Assembly: GCA_963714205.1 (NCBI GenBank)
Contig: CAVQNQ010000006.1
Location: 1-64,000 of the forward strand
Length of the DNA stretch: 64,000 nt
Source: CAVQNQ01 sp963714205
Lineage (GTDB): Bacteria; Acidobacteriota; Terriglobia; Bryobacterales; Bryobacteraceae
Direction of reading: 5' to 3'
The notes under the pieces are model-generated. The model made no database searches, had not been told where the DNA came from, and saw only the letters and a list, made by a program, of their open reading frames with translations. This document shows, in pieces, positions 36,703 through 48,011 of this stretch. How positions within the stretch are numbered: the first letter of the stretch is position 1; every line of letters starts with the position of its first letter. A program made the position numbers and the translations under genes.

Positions 36703-38409
36703 ATGAGAAAAGCGACTCTGATCTGCCTCGCGCTGCTGGCGCTGGCACCGGCCTTGTCCCAGGCACAGCCCGCTATCCGGGCCACTAACGGCATCCTGAA
36801 CGCCAGTTCGGCGCTTCCCGACGTGGCCCAGGGGTCCTGGTTCGTTATCTACGGCACGGGACTCGGCCCATCCACAATTGCCATCCAGTATCCATACACA
36901 GCCACGCTGGCGGGAACGAGCGTTACCTTTACGCCGGCTTCTGGCGGCACGCCGGTCAGCGCGCTGCTCTACTACACGCTCGCCACTCAGGTGGCCGCCA
37001 TGCTGCCATCCAGCACGCCGGTCGGAACGTACAACGTCAAAGTGGCTTACAGCGGGCAGACCAGCGCCGCGGTGAGCGCCAACGTGGTGGCGCGCAACTT
37101 CGGATTCGCCACGCAGACTTCCAACGGCCAGGGGCCGGCGCAAGCCACTTATGGCGGATACGATCTGAACCGCTTCACCACGGGAACGCTCGGCCAGTGG
37201 AGCATTCGGCCCGCCAAGCCCGGCGACGGAGTGGTGCTGTGGGGCACGGGGATCGGGCCCGACCCGGCTTCAGATATCAATGGCGGCAGCTCCGGCGATC
37301 AGACCGCCGCCGGACAGGTGCAAGTGTTCGTGGGAGGAACCGCCGTGACTCCGGGATACGCAGGACGCTCCAACGGCTCGCCGGGGCTCGATCAAATCAA
37401 CTTCACGGTCCCCACCAACGTGACGCCCGGTTGTTTCGTCAGCCTCCAGGTGAGCGCTGGCGGACGGCTTTCCAACCTGGGATCCATCGCCGTGGCGCCG
37501 GCCGGCCAGACCGCCTGCACCAGTCCACTGCTGACGCAGGCCCAGTTGCAAAACCTCGATATGGGCGGCACGCTGATCGCCGGCGTCGTCGGGCTTGTCA
37601 AATCCAATTCAATCTTCACCGCGAGCGTGAGCGAGAATACCGAAACCGCCGCCGGCTCGTTCGGCAAGTACGCGGTCGATGCAGTCTCCGGCTCGGACCT
37701 GGCCATGCTGCAACCGGGTGCCTGCTTCGTCGTCCAGCGCACCGGGACCATCGATCAGATGACCAACGGCGCGGCGCCGACGCAAACCCTGGATGCCGGC
37801 ACGCAGTTGACGCTCAACGGCCCCAACGCCTCGAACAGGGCGATCCCGCAACAATCGGACAAGAGCTATCTCGCGACGCTCTATTCCACCGGCCTGCTGG
37901 GAATCGGCGCCACCGGAAGCCCGACGCTAGCGGCGGGCACGTACACCCTGGCGGGCAAGGGCGGGGCCGACGTGGGCGCCTTCTCGGCTTCGACCTCGGT
38001 TCCCGGCGATTTCTCCTGGACTAACGAGAACCTCATTGCCAATCCCATACCGCGCTCGTCGCCGCTCACCGTTAACTGGACGGGAAACGCGGGAGGGCTG
38101 GTCACGATTTTGGCAGCCACGTTGTCGCGCATATCGGGGACGGGCTTGACCGCGACGTATTCCAGTTTCGGATTCAACTGCACCGCCGAGGCTTCGGCGG
38201 GCAGCTTCGCCGTGCCGTCGTACCTTCTCCAGCAGTTGCCGGCGGTATCGGGCGACGCCACGGCCAGCACTTTCGGGGTGCTCTCAGTGTTTGGGGTGCC
38301 TTCTCCAAGCCAGTTAACGTTCAGCGCACCGCTGACAGCCGGGGGGAAGATCGACGTGGGGTTCATCGGTTCCGAGGTGGTTTTCACTAAGGTAATCGGC
38401 TACAACTGA
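36703..38409 (+). CDS. Secreted protein with TIGR03437-like N-terminal repeats
   Basis: This 568-residue protein has a signal peptide (MRKATLICLALLALAPALSQAQ). The first ~250 residues hold two IPT/TIGR03437-type segments (VAQGSWFVIYGTGLGP; GDGVVLWGTGIGPDPAS with SPGLDQINFTVPTNVTPGC). The remainder is a beta-rich region without recognised domains. Here the segments lie at the N-terminus, the reverse of the 33111 protein. Surface or secreted role is inferred only from the signal and fold. Confidence 0.8.
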   Translation: MRKATLICLALLALAPALSQAQPAIRATNGILNASSALPDVAQGSWFVIYGTGLGPSTIAIQYPYTATLAGTSVTFTPASGGTPVSALLYYTLATQVAAMLPSSTPVGTYNVKVAYSGQTSAAVSANVVARNFGFATQTSNGQGPAQATYGGYDLNRFTTGTLGQWSIRPAKPGDGVVLWGTGIGPDPASDINGGSSGDQTAAGQVQVFVGGTAVTPGYAGRSNGSPGLDQINFTVPTNVTPGCFVSLQVSAGGRLSNLGSIAVAPAGQTACTSPLLTQAQLQNLDMGGTLIAGVVGLVKSNSIFTASVSENTETAAGSFGKYAVDAVSGSDLAMLQPGACFVVQRTGTIDQMTNGAAPTQTLDAGTQLTLNGPNASNRAIPQQSDKSYLATLYSTGLLGIGATGSPTLAAGTYTLAGKGGADVGAFSASTSVPGDFSWTNENLIANPIPRSSPLTVNWTGNAGGLVTILAATLSRISGTGLTATYSSFGFNCTAEASAGSFAVPSYLLQQLPAVSGDATASTFGVLSVFGVPSPSQLTFSAPLTAGGKIDVGFIGSEVVFTKVIGYN

Positions 38410-38445
38410 GGCGCGCCCAGACCAGCGGTCCACTCCATAACGCCG

Positions 38446-41077
<2,632 letters not shown>

Positions 41078-41179
41078 AACACCATTTTAAGGACGCGGCC
41101 GGCCGGCGTGGTGCGTCTGCGGCCGGAGGGCGTGCGCGATGGCACGGCGGCCTCGCCCCAACTCCTGTGCGGAGTCGAA

Positions 41180-42205
41180 TTAGCGTAGTCTGGCGTTTCC
41201 CAACTTTAGAGGCCGGCTGGCCTCGCGAAGACGCTCCGGAACAGCGCGCCCGGGCAGCGCCGGCGAACAGATCGCACTCGCGATTGAGGCTAGCCTGTCG
41301 AACAGGGGCCCCTCGATTCGGGTCTTCAGCACTTGAGCGATGACCTGTGTCCAGCCGTGGAGGAAATAGAGCCAACCGTCTTCCACCACCAGGCCGCGCG
41401 ATTCGTGCTGGTCCAGCGCGTAGCGCAGGAAGGCGAGTTCGCCGCGATAGTTCAGTTCCCAGGCGACGCCGTTCAGGGGAAACCAGCCGGCGCCGGTGAC
41501 AGGCGATCCCGGCAGGTCCTTTCCCATGCCGGTGCCATTGATGACCAGCGAGCCGGGGGGCAGGGCGGCCATCAGCCCGTCATTGACTTCCGGGCGGGCG
41601 TTCAAACGGTAGTCGAACTCGATATCAGTCTTCAGGGCGCCCACCATCTTCTGGAGCGTTTCCAGGCGGCCCGCGGAGCGATTGACGATTACCATGCGGC
41701 GCGGCCGGTCCGCGGCATCCGGTTTGTGGACGAAGTGAAGCACGATGGCAGTGGCCGCGCCCCCTGCGCCCAAACAGAGAACGTCGGCCCTGTTTGGCCC
41801 GAAATAGCCCGCGCCGAGCAGCGAATCGAGGCTGAGGCCCGCGCTGATCGGATCCATCGCGTGTCCTTCGAGCGCGGCGCCGCTCTTCGACACGCTCGAG
41901 ACCTCGCCGCACATTGTGGCATGGGGATCGAGATAGTCGAACATATCGCGGGCGGCTTCGAGCAGGCTGATCTTGTGGCTCGTGACCAGAGCGCCCAGGG
42001 AAAGCGGGTCGTACTTGATCTGCGCGACGGCCTGGCGGTAACGCTCGGGTTCATCATGCAGCTTCAGGTCCGCCCCTTGCAGGCGGATCTCGGGGCGCCC
42101 CAGTTCCTTCATCCACAGGGGGAAAACGCGCATGATCGAAGATTGCGATGTACTGACTCCGATGAAATACATCGTGGGCTGGGATTGCGTCTCGATGTTA
42201 TACAT
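41180..42205 (-). CDS. Divergent shikimate dehydrogenase-like (AroE-fold) oxidoreductase
   Basis: The product has 341 residues. The AroE-type substrate domain keeps the Lys of the catalytic pair (VTSHK, equivalent to N/T-PHK) and the Asp (GHAMDPISAGLSL, equivalent to GDNTDGxG). The usual substrate-binding residues (NTL and the Asn of NTD) are changed to SSV and M. The NAD(P) domain has CLGAGGAATAIVLHF. It overlaps the cupin isomerase gene by 8 bases and has GGGAG upstream of ATG 42205, so it is translationally coupled. Context suggests a dehydrogenase for a sugar- or polyol-derived acid, not shikimate. Confidence 0.75.
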   Translation of the reverse strand: MYNIETQSQPTMYFIGVSTSQSSIMRVFPLWMKELGRPEIRLQGADLKLHDEPERYRQAVAQIKYDPLSLGALVTSHKISLLEAARDMFDYLDPHATMCGEVSSVSKSGAALEGHAMDPISAGLSLDSLLGAGYFGPNRADVLCLGAGGAATAIVLHFVHKPDAADRPRRMVIVNRSAGRLETLQKMVGALKTDIEFDYRLNARPEVNDGLMAALPPGSLVINGTGMGKDLPGSPVTGAGWFPLNGVAWELNYRGELAFLRYALDQHESRGLVVEDGWLYFLHGWTQVIAQVLKTRIEGPLFDRLASIASAICSPALPGRAVPERLREASRPLKLGNARLR

Positions 42206-42794
42206 GGCACTCAGCTCCCGCTCGCGACCAGCGCGGATTGTCCGCCAGCTTATGGCCGCCCGCTTCATGCAAGACTAATTTGCGGAAGCCGCGCGATTCG
42301 ATGGTGGCGTAATCGTGTCCCGCGTGGCTGGGGTAGACGAAAAACGTGACCAGGTCTTCCTGTTCGGAGAGATTGATGGAGCGGTGGGCCCAGCCGGGCA
42401 CGACGTAGACCACGCGCCCGGGCCGGAATTCCTCAAGGGCCCAATCGCCGTCTCCGCTTTCCATCAGGAGCGCTCCGATCCCTCGCAGGCAGTGGTAGAT
42501 TTCCGCCGTTTCGCGAACCTGGTGAAAATGGCCCTTGGTCATGTAGTACTCGTCTCCGACGCGGCCCGGGTGCACGATCGACAACCCGAACGACAGTTCG
42601 CCCTCCTGCTCGGGCCGCTCCATGGAGCGGACCTCGTAAACCACGGGATCGCCATTCCGGAGCAGGTTTTCATACTCGCCTTGATTGAAGAACTGGCCGC
42701 TTAGCGACGACAGCCGCCGTTCGATGTGGCTGTCGTACGGATCGGTCTGGCATTCGCCGGCCGGCATTTCGAACCCGAACGGTCGCATTTTCAC
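42198..42794 (-). CDS. Cupin-type phosphoglucose isomerase
   Basis: This 198-residue protein has the cupin metal motif TKGHFHQVRETAEIYHCLRG (His, His, Glu ligands) and the second motif VVPGWAHRSIN. These define the archaeal-type Mn/Fe-dependent glucose-6-phosphate isomerases (pfam06560), which interconvert glucose 6-phosphate and fructose 6-phosphate. The substrate here could be a related phosphosugar. The start is GTG 42794 with GGAGG six bases upstream. It is divergent from the GntR gene and shares its operator region. Confidence 0.85.
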   Translation of the reverse strand: MKMRPFGFEMPAGECQTDPYDSHIERRLSSLSGQFFNQGEYENLLRNGDPVVYEVRSMERPEQEGELSFGLSIVHPGRVGDEYYMTKGHFHQVRETAEIYHCLRGIGALLMESGDGDWALEEFRPGRVVYVVPGWAHRSINLSEQEDLVTFFVYPSHAGHDYATIESRGFRKLVLHEAGGHKLADNPRWSRAGAECHV

Positions 42795-42822
42795 GGTCTG
42801 CCTCCGCGCGCAGGAAATTGGA

Positions 42823-42843
42823 CTATAATCCTGTTATTATAGG
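42823..42843. promoter_or_regulatory. Candidate GntR operator overlapping TATAAT, divergent promoter
   Basis: CTATAAT at 42823-42829 and ATTATAG at 42836-42842 form a perfect 7-bp inverted repeat with a 6-base spacer. TATAAT occurs on both strands within it, so it overlaps possible -10 elements for both directions. The sub-sequence CCTGTTATTATAGG (42830-42843) matches CCTGTAATTACAGG at 50169-50182 in 12 of 14 positions. Its position between the regulator and the isomerase gene fits autoregulation by a GntR-family repressor. Confidence 0.6.
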
Positions 42844-42931
42844 ACGCCGAACCAGCCAAGCGCGCCGCGCCGGGCCCGCCCGCACAAGCGGCCGCTCCAC
42901 CTCCAAGAGCGTTGCCTTCCAGGGCGTCGGA

Positions 42932-43660
42932 GTGATCCAGCGGGGAAGTCCCGTGCCGTTCTACTTCCAGCTTGGCACCTACATCGAGGAGCGCGTGAAG
43001 AACGGAGAGTGGCGTCCGCACCAGTTCCTGCCGAGCGAGCAGGATCTTTGCGAAAGCCTGGGGATCAGCCGCACCGTGGTTCGCCAGGCGCTGGATTATC
43101 TGGAGCGGAAGGGCCTGGTCACGAAACGGAACGGCAAGCGCACCCGAGTGGCCTATCGGAAGTACGAAGGCGGGCTGATGCAGGACCTTCGCGGGTTCTA
43201 CGAGGATGTCGCGGCGCGCGGCCGGAAGACGTCCACCGAGGTGCTGGCGTTCGAGGTCGTCCCGGCGACCGCCGAGATCGCCGAGGCGTTGCACCTCCGC
43301 GAAGGCGATCCGGTGTTGATGCTCAACCGGCTGCGGTTCCTGGATGGCAAACCCGAGGTGCTGGTGGTTACTTATTTGCCGGAGCGGCTGTGCTCGGCGC
43401 TCGCGGGGGAGGACTTCTCAAATCAATCGCTTTACGAAACCCTGGACAATAAGTGCGGCCTGGCGATCGCGAGCGGATCGCGCACCATAGAGGCGCTTGC
43501 TCTCAGCCGGGCCGATGCCAGGCTGCTGGGCGCGAAAGCGGGCAGCCCCGCGCTTCTGCTCAAGAGCATCGGCCTGCTCGGAGACGGCACGCCGCTCGAG
43601 TATTTCGTCGCCAAGTATCCCGGCGACCGCACCAAGTTCCACGCGCAGTTGGTGAGCTAG
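42932..43660 (+). CDS. GntR-family transcriptional regulator (HutC/UTRA type)
   Basis: The product has 242 residues. The winged helix-turn-helix has the typical PSEQDLCESLGISRTVVRQALDYLERKGLV segment. It is followed by a UTRA effector domain (AEALHLREGDPVLMLNRLRFLDGKPEVLVVTYLPE...). UTRA domains usually bind small metabolites such as phosphosugars. GTG 42932 is preferred as start. An open frame back to a TTG at 42818 would run through the TATAAT palindrome and add a basic, low-complexity tail. It is 1 base upstream of the lactonase-like gene. Confidence 0.88.
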   Translation: MIQRGSPVPFYFQLGTYIEERVKNGEWRPHQFLPSEQDLCESLGISRTVVRQALDYLERKGLVTKRNGKRTRVAYRKYEGGLMQDLRGFYEDVAARGRKTSTEVLAFEVVPATAEIAEALHLREGDPVLMLNRLRFLDGKPEVLVVTYLPERLCSALAGEDFSNQSLYETLDNKCGLAIASGSRTIEALALSRADARLLGAKAGSPALLLKSIGLLGDGTPLEYFVAKYPGDRTKFHAQLVS

Positions 43661-43661
43661 G

Positions 43662-44519
43662 ATGCTAATCCGGCCCGTGCTGCAAGACGATGCTCTGCTC
43701 GCCGATATCAAAGCCGGCGGCTCCGGCGGCGGTTTTCGCATCTGGTGGCTGGGGCAAAGCGGGTTCCTGTTGCAGTGGCGCGGGCGGCACGCGCTGCTCG
43801 ATCCATATCTCTCCGATTCGCTCACGCGCAAGTATGCCGGCACCGCGACTCCGCACGTGCGCATGACGGCGCGGCCCATCGATCCGGCGCGGCTCGATTT
43901 CGTGGACATGGTGAGCGCCAGCCACGCGCACACGGACCACCTGGACCCGGAGACGCTACGGCCGATCTTACAGGCGAACGCTCAAGCTCCACTGGTCTTG
44001 CCCGAAGCGATCCGGGAGTTGGCGGCCGAGCGCCTGGGCGTGCCGGCTTCCTCGTTGATCGGACTCGATGACGGTGCGTCGGTTGAGGCCGGCGGGTTTC
44101 GCTTTACGGGCGTGGCGTCGGCGCATGAAACACTCGATATGGATGCGGCCGGCCACTCGTGCTGCCTGGGCTACGTGGTGCAGTTTGGATCGTGGTCGGT
44201 CTACCACAGCGGCGATACGCTGCTTTATGAAGGTCTGGCCGATAAGCTCAGGCCCTTCGCGGTAGATGTCGCCCTGCTGCCGATCAACGGCCGTGCGCCC
44301 GAACGCCGCGTGGCGGGCAACCTGAATGGCCGCGAGGCGTCCTGGCTGGGCCGCCAAATGGGCGCGCCAACCGTCATTCCATGCCATTACGAAATGTTTG
44401 AATTCAATACCGCCGATCCGCTCGAGTTCGCTGCCGCGGCGCGAGCGGACGGGCAACCTTTCGCTATACTGCGCTGCGGGGAACGTTGGGAGGTCCCGCG
44501 CGCGAGGAGAACATCTTGA
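43662..44519 (+). CDS. Metallo-beta-lactamase-fold hydrolase, UlaG-like
   Basis: This 285-residue protein has the metal motif SASHAHTDHLD (HxHxDH), a later GVASAHET, YHSGDTLLYEG and a C-terminal VIPCHYEMFEFN. The arrangement resembles UlaG, the L-ascorbate-6-phosphate lactonase, and related hydrolases. In this locus it probably opens a lactone or phosphoester of the catabolised sugar. It begins just after the GntR stop and ends in a TTGA overlap with the next gene. Confidence 0.8.
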   Translation: MLIRPVLQDDALLADIKAGGSGGGFRIWWLGQSGFLLQWRGRHALLDPYLSDSLTRKYAGTATPHVRMTARPIDPARLDFVDMVSASHAHTDHLDPETLRPILQANAQAPLVLPEAIRELAAERLGVPASSLIGLDDGASVEAGGFRFTGVASAHETLDMDAAGHSCCLGYVVQFGSWSVYHSGDTLLYEGLADKLRPFAVDVALLPINGRAPERRVAGNLNGREASWLGRQMGAPTVIPCHYEMFEFNTADPLEFAAAARADGQPFAILRCGERWEVPRARRTS

Positions 44520-45406
44520 AGCCGTTTCTGATTTTCCTATCGGCCGCCGCAACCCTGATGGCCGCGACCGGACATCGATTCCTGTGCACGGATTATACGC
44601 AGGGCAAGGTCTTCATAGTCGGTGCGGATGGGAAGGTCGAGTGGAGCTACGACGCCCCGTTCGCGAATGACATCTGGCAGCTCCCTAACGGCAACCTGCT
44701 TTTCAACACGGGCCACGGGGTGAAAGAGGTTACGCTGGGGAAGCAATTGGTTTTCTCGTACGAATCGGCAAGCGCCATCTACGCCTGCCAGCGCCTCGCG
44801 AACGGCAACACGTTTGTCGGTGAATGCAATGCCGGGCGCCTGCTGGAGGTCAACCCGGCGGGCAAAATCGTCCACGAGATCCGCCTGCTTCCCGAAGGCC
44901 GGGATGGCGGCCCCGCGTATATGCGCAACGCGCGTCGCCTGGCCAACGGCAATTATCTGGTCTCGCATTACGGCCCGGGAGTGGTCCGGGAATACGACCC
45001 GCAGGGCAAGATTGTGCGCGAGATTCCCGCGCCCGGCGGACCGCACAGCGCCATACGCCTGCCCAACGGGAATACGCTCATCGCCTCGGCCGATGGAAAC
45101 GGAGCACCCGCGCGCGTCTTCGAGGTCGATCCCGCCGGCCAAACCGTCTGGGAAGTCAAGGGCGACGAACTGCCGGGCATCAGTCTGAAATTCATGTCGG
45201 GGCTACAGCGCTTGCCTAATGGCAACACCGTGATGAGCAACTGGCTCGGCCACAACAATTTCGGCAAAGCGCCCCACTTGATCGAAATCACGCGCGACAA
45301 GAAGGTCGTCTGGACCTTCTCCGATCACGTGACCATGAAGACGATCTCGAGCGTTCTACTGCTCGACGTGCCCGGAGACGCCATTCGTGGCGAGATCCTG
45401 CACTAA
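44516..45406 (+). CDS. Secreted beta-propeller (PQQ/NHL-like repeat) protein
   Basis: The product has 296 residues. It has a signal peptide (LKPFLIFLSAAATLMAATG) and then six to seven repeats, each carrying the signature LPNGNxL or LANGNxLV (QLPNGNLLF, RLANGNTFV, RLANGNYLV, RLPNGNTLI, RLPNGNTVM), as in aryl-sulfotransferase/PQQ-like propellers. TTG 44516 is the start because GAGGAGA lies 6 bases upstream and it yields the signal peptide. It is the third gene of the GntR transcript. A binding or scaffold role is inferred. Confidence 0.8.
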   Translation: MKPFLIFLSAAATLMAATGHRFLCTDYTQGKVFIVGADGKVEWSYDAPFANDIWQLPNGNLLFNTGHGVKEVTLGKQLVFSYESASAIYACQRLANGNTFVGECNAGRLLEVNPAGKIVHEIRLLPEGRDGGPAYMRNARRLANGNYLVSHYGPGVVREYDPQGKIVREIPAPGGPHSAIRLPNGNTLIASADGNGAPARVFEVDPAGQTVWEVKGDELPGISLKFMSGLQRLPNGNTVMSNWLGHNNFGKAPHLIEITRDKKVVWTFSDHVTMKTISSVLLLDVPGDAIRGEILH

Positions 45407-45408
45407 CT

Positions 45409-46446
45409 TCAGTAACGAAACAGGACCTTGAGGGCCTTCCCGCTTTTCACCGCATCGAGGCCCTCGTGGAAGCGCTCGAGGGGAAACTCGTGCGTGACAA
45501 ACTCCCGCCAGTCGAGCTTGCCCTGGCGAATCCACTCGCAGAGAGGGTCCATGGCGGCCCGCTCTCGAAAACGGGTCGGCCACTGATGAACGTATAGGTT
45601 GAAATCGTAAGGGCCGCGGTGCTTGTGGATGGTGACGGACGGCTCGGCGATCACGCCGTAAATGCAGATCGAACCGCCCATCCCGATCAGTTCGAGCCCG
45701 GCATTGGCGATCGATTCGCTCCCCACGGCATCGATCACAGCATCGAGAGGCTTTTTGCGCCGCCGCTTCAATTCCGCCAGCGCGGCGGGGCTCGGATCGA
45801 AGACCTCGTCGGCGCCCATGGCCAGCGCCTTGGCGCGTTTGGCTTCGATGGGATCGGCCACGCCGATGTACCGCAAGCCCAGCAAGCGGCCGAACTTCAC
45901 GAAGCTCAACCCCACCGGCCCCGCGCCAAACACCACAACTTCGTCGCCGGCCTTGAGGTGGAAATCTCCGAAGCCGCCATACACTTCACGCCAGGTGCAC
46001 ATCAGCACGGCCGCTTCGAGCGGAATGTCCGCCGGCACCGGGCGCTGCACCTCATAGATCTCAAACCATCCGTGCTCGGCGTCGGCCACGCCGTCAGCCA
46101 GCATGGTGTCGTGATCGTTCGCCAGGGTGTATTCGCAGAAGCCGCCCCAACCGCTCGAATACGCGGACTCGCCGAAGTCGAATACCAAGCCGCTGATCGC
46201 GCGCTGGCCGGGCCGGAAGTTGCGGACCTTCCCGCCGACCGCCTCGATGATCCCAGCCGATTCGTGCCCCAGCACCAGCGGGTACTTGTCCACGCCAGGA
46301 AAATGTCCGGCGATCAGCTTGCTATCCGTGGCATTGCACAGGCAGGCCACCTCGGTGCGCACCAGGGCCTGATACGGCCCGGGCGTGGGCTTATTCAGTT
46401 CGATAATCTGCACTTCTCCCGGCTTAGTGACGACAACTGCTTTCAT
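45409..46446 (-). CDS. Zinc-dependent medium-chain alcohol/polyol dehydrogenase
   Basis: This 345-residue MDR-family enzyme has a catalytic zinc Cys in VACLCNATDSK, the His-Glu pair in LGHESAG and the NAD(P) loop GAGPVGLSFVKFGRLLG. No four-cysteine structural zinc loop is seen. It probably oxidises a polyol or sugar alcohol in the pathway fed by the neighbouring kinase and membrane proteins. It is the last gene of a five-gene minus-strand operon, 20 bases after the kinase. Confidence 0.88.
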   Translation of the reverse strand: MKAVVVTKPGEVQIIELNKPTPGPYQALVRTEVACLCNATDSKLIAGHFPGVDKYPLVLGHESAGIIEAVGGKVRNFRPGQRAISGLVFDFGESAYSSGWGGFCEYTLANDHDTMLADGVADAEHGWFEIYEVQRPVPADIPLEAAVLMCTWREVYGGFGDFHLKAGDEVVVFGAGPVGLSFVKFGRLLGLRYIGVADPIEAKRAKALAMGADEVFDPSPAALAELKRRRKKPLDAVIDAVGSESIANAGLELIGMGGSICIYGVIAEPSVTIHKHRGPYDFNLYVHQWPTRFRERAAMDPLCEWIRQGKLDWREFVTHEFPLERFHEGLDAVKSGKALKVLFRY

Positions 46447-46466
46447 CGAATTCTCCTCGCCCTCAA

Positions 46467-47993
46467 TTACTGCAAGCCTGCCAGGTCCTCATATACGCCG
46501 ACGAGCGACCGGTACGCTTTTTCGAAAACGGGCATGAGCCTGCAATACACCTTTTGCTGTTCCGCATCCGGCACGGCGGTGTGGTCCACGCGGACGAAGC
46601 GATGGATGACGTCGAAACCATCGAAGAGACCCGCCGCCACTCCGCCGATTACGGCCGCTCCCATCGAAGTGGCTTCCTCGAGAAAGTTGAGGGACTCGAC
46701 GGGGCAGCCGTAGATGTCCGCCATCATCTGCCGCCAGATTTGGCTGCGGGCGCCTCCGCCTATGACCGTGATCGCCTCGATAGGCACATGTCGGCGGAAG
46801 ATATTGACGATGATGCCGAGGTTCATGGTGATGCCTTCGAGCACCGCCCGAAGCATGTCATCCCGCTTTGTGGCCAGGTTCAGCCCGATGAACGCGCCGC
46901 GGGCGTTGGGGTTCCACCACGGCGTGCGCTCGCCCAGCATGTACGGCAGGAAGAGAACTCCGTTGGCGCCCGCGGGCACCCGCGCCACGGCCGCATCGAT
47001 CAGCTCGTAAGGGCTGACGCCCAGGCGCGCGCCTTCTTCGATTTCCTTCTGGCAGAGCGTGTTTTTGAGCCAGTTGTGGCTCGCACCGGCCGTCTGCATG
47101 GTGCCGCTGGGATGCAGGTAGCCCGGCACGCAGTGCGCCCAGTTCATGGTGCGCATCTCTTCATCCACGATAGGCTTCTCGACCGTGAGCCCGATCCACG
47201 ACGAAGATCCCAGGTAGTTATACGCGGTGCCAGGCTTCACGCAGCCTACACCCACGCCGGCGCAACTGCCGTCGCCGCCGCCGGCCGCTACGGGCGTGCC
47301 CTCTTTCAGCCCCGTCTCGCGGGCCGCCTGGCTGGTGATAGTTCCGAGGATGGCGGTCGATTCCATCGCCTCGGGGAACATCTCGCCATCCACGCCGGCC
47401 AGATCCAGGATCTTCTCCGACCAGCGGAAGGTGTTGAGGTCGAAAGCATTCGTGCCTGAGGCATCGGAATAATCGGTGGCCATGCGCCCGGTCAGACGGC
47501 AGTTGATGTAGTCCTTGGCGCAGAGTGTCTTGTGCGTGCGGGCGTAGATGGCGGGCTCGTGGTCGCGGATCCACATCAGCTTCTCCAGAGCGTAGGAGGC
47601 GCTGGCGCGGTGGCCCAGGATGGCGTAGAAGCTCTTCTGGTCGATTTTCGACAGCAGCTCCCCGCACTCTTTAGTAGCCCGCTGGTCGCAGTAGAGGATC
47701 GAAGGCCGGAGCGCGTGGCCTTCCCGATCGACCGGCGTGCAGCCCATCATCTGCCCGCTCAACGCCACCACCGCCACGTCCGAGGCGCTGGCCTTGGCCG
47801 CTTCCAGAAGCTCGCGGGTCGAGCCGCAAACGGCCGCCCACCAGTCCAGCGGCTCCTGCTCTGCCCAGTTGCCATTGAAAAAGCGGGTGTCGTACGGGCA
47901 GGTGCGGCTGGCGACGAGCTGGCCTTCGAGCGTGTACAACACCGCCTTGTTGCCGCTGGTGCCCAGATCATGGGCCAGGAGGAACTTAGGCAT
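46467..47993 (-). CDS. FGGY-family carbohydrate kinase (xylulokinase-like)
   Basis: This 508-residue kinase begins KFLLAHDLGTSGNKAVLYT (phosphate 1 loop), has CDQRATKEC, GGGDGSCAGVGVGCVKPGT with the catalytic Asp, and VIGGGARSQIWRQMMADIYG (adenosine loop). The overall pattern is closest to xylulokinases, but FGGY specificity cannot be read from motifs. Substrate could be a pentulose, rhamnulose-like sugar or polyol. It lies 18 bases after the small membrane protein gene. Confidence 0.9.
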   Translation of the reverse strand: MPKFLLAHDLGTSGNKAVLYTLEGQLVASRTCPYDTRFFNGNWAEQEPLDWWAAVCGSTRELLEAAKASASDVAVVALSGQMMGCTPVDREGHALRPSILYCDQRATKECGELLSKIDQKSFYAILGHRASASYALEKLMWIRDHEPAIYARTHKTLCAKDYINCRLTGRMATDYSDASGTNAFDLNTFRWSEKILDLAGVDGEMFPEAMESTAILGTITSQAARETGLKEGTPVAAGGGDGSCAGVGVGCVKPGTAYNYLGSSSWIGLTVEKPIVDEEMRTMNWAHCVPGYLHPSGTMQTAGASHNWLKNTLCQKEIEEGARLGVSPYELIDAAVARVPAGANGVLFLPYMLGERTPWWNPNARGAFIGLNLATKRDDMLRAVLEGITMNLGIIVNIFRRHVPIEAITVIGGGARSQIWRQMMADIYGCPVESLNFLEEATSMGAAVIGGVAAGLFDGFDVIHRFVRVDHTAVPDAEQQKVYCRLMPVFEKAYRSLVGVYEDLAGLQ

Positions 47994-48011
47994 GGAATCT
48001 CAACTCCGCGA

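Noticed and set aside
41078..41145. Apparent upstream ATG extending clpB
   Set aside because: The translation from 41145 is Arg/Ser-rich and unlike ClpB. The true N-terminus MDINRFTEKLQEAIRS starts at 41077 in another frame.
42818..42931. Longer GntR start at TTG 42818
   Set aside because: It would put the TATAAT palindrome inside the coding sequence and add a basic low-complexity tail. GTG 42932 begins the conserved helix-turn-helix domain region.
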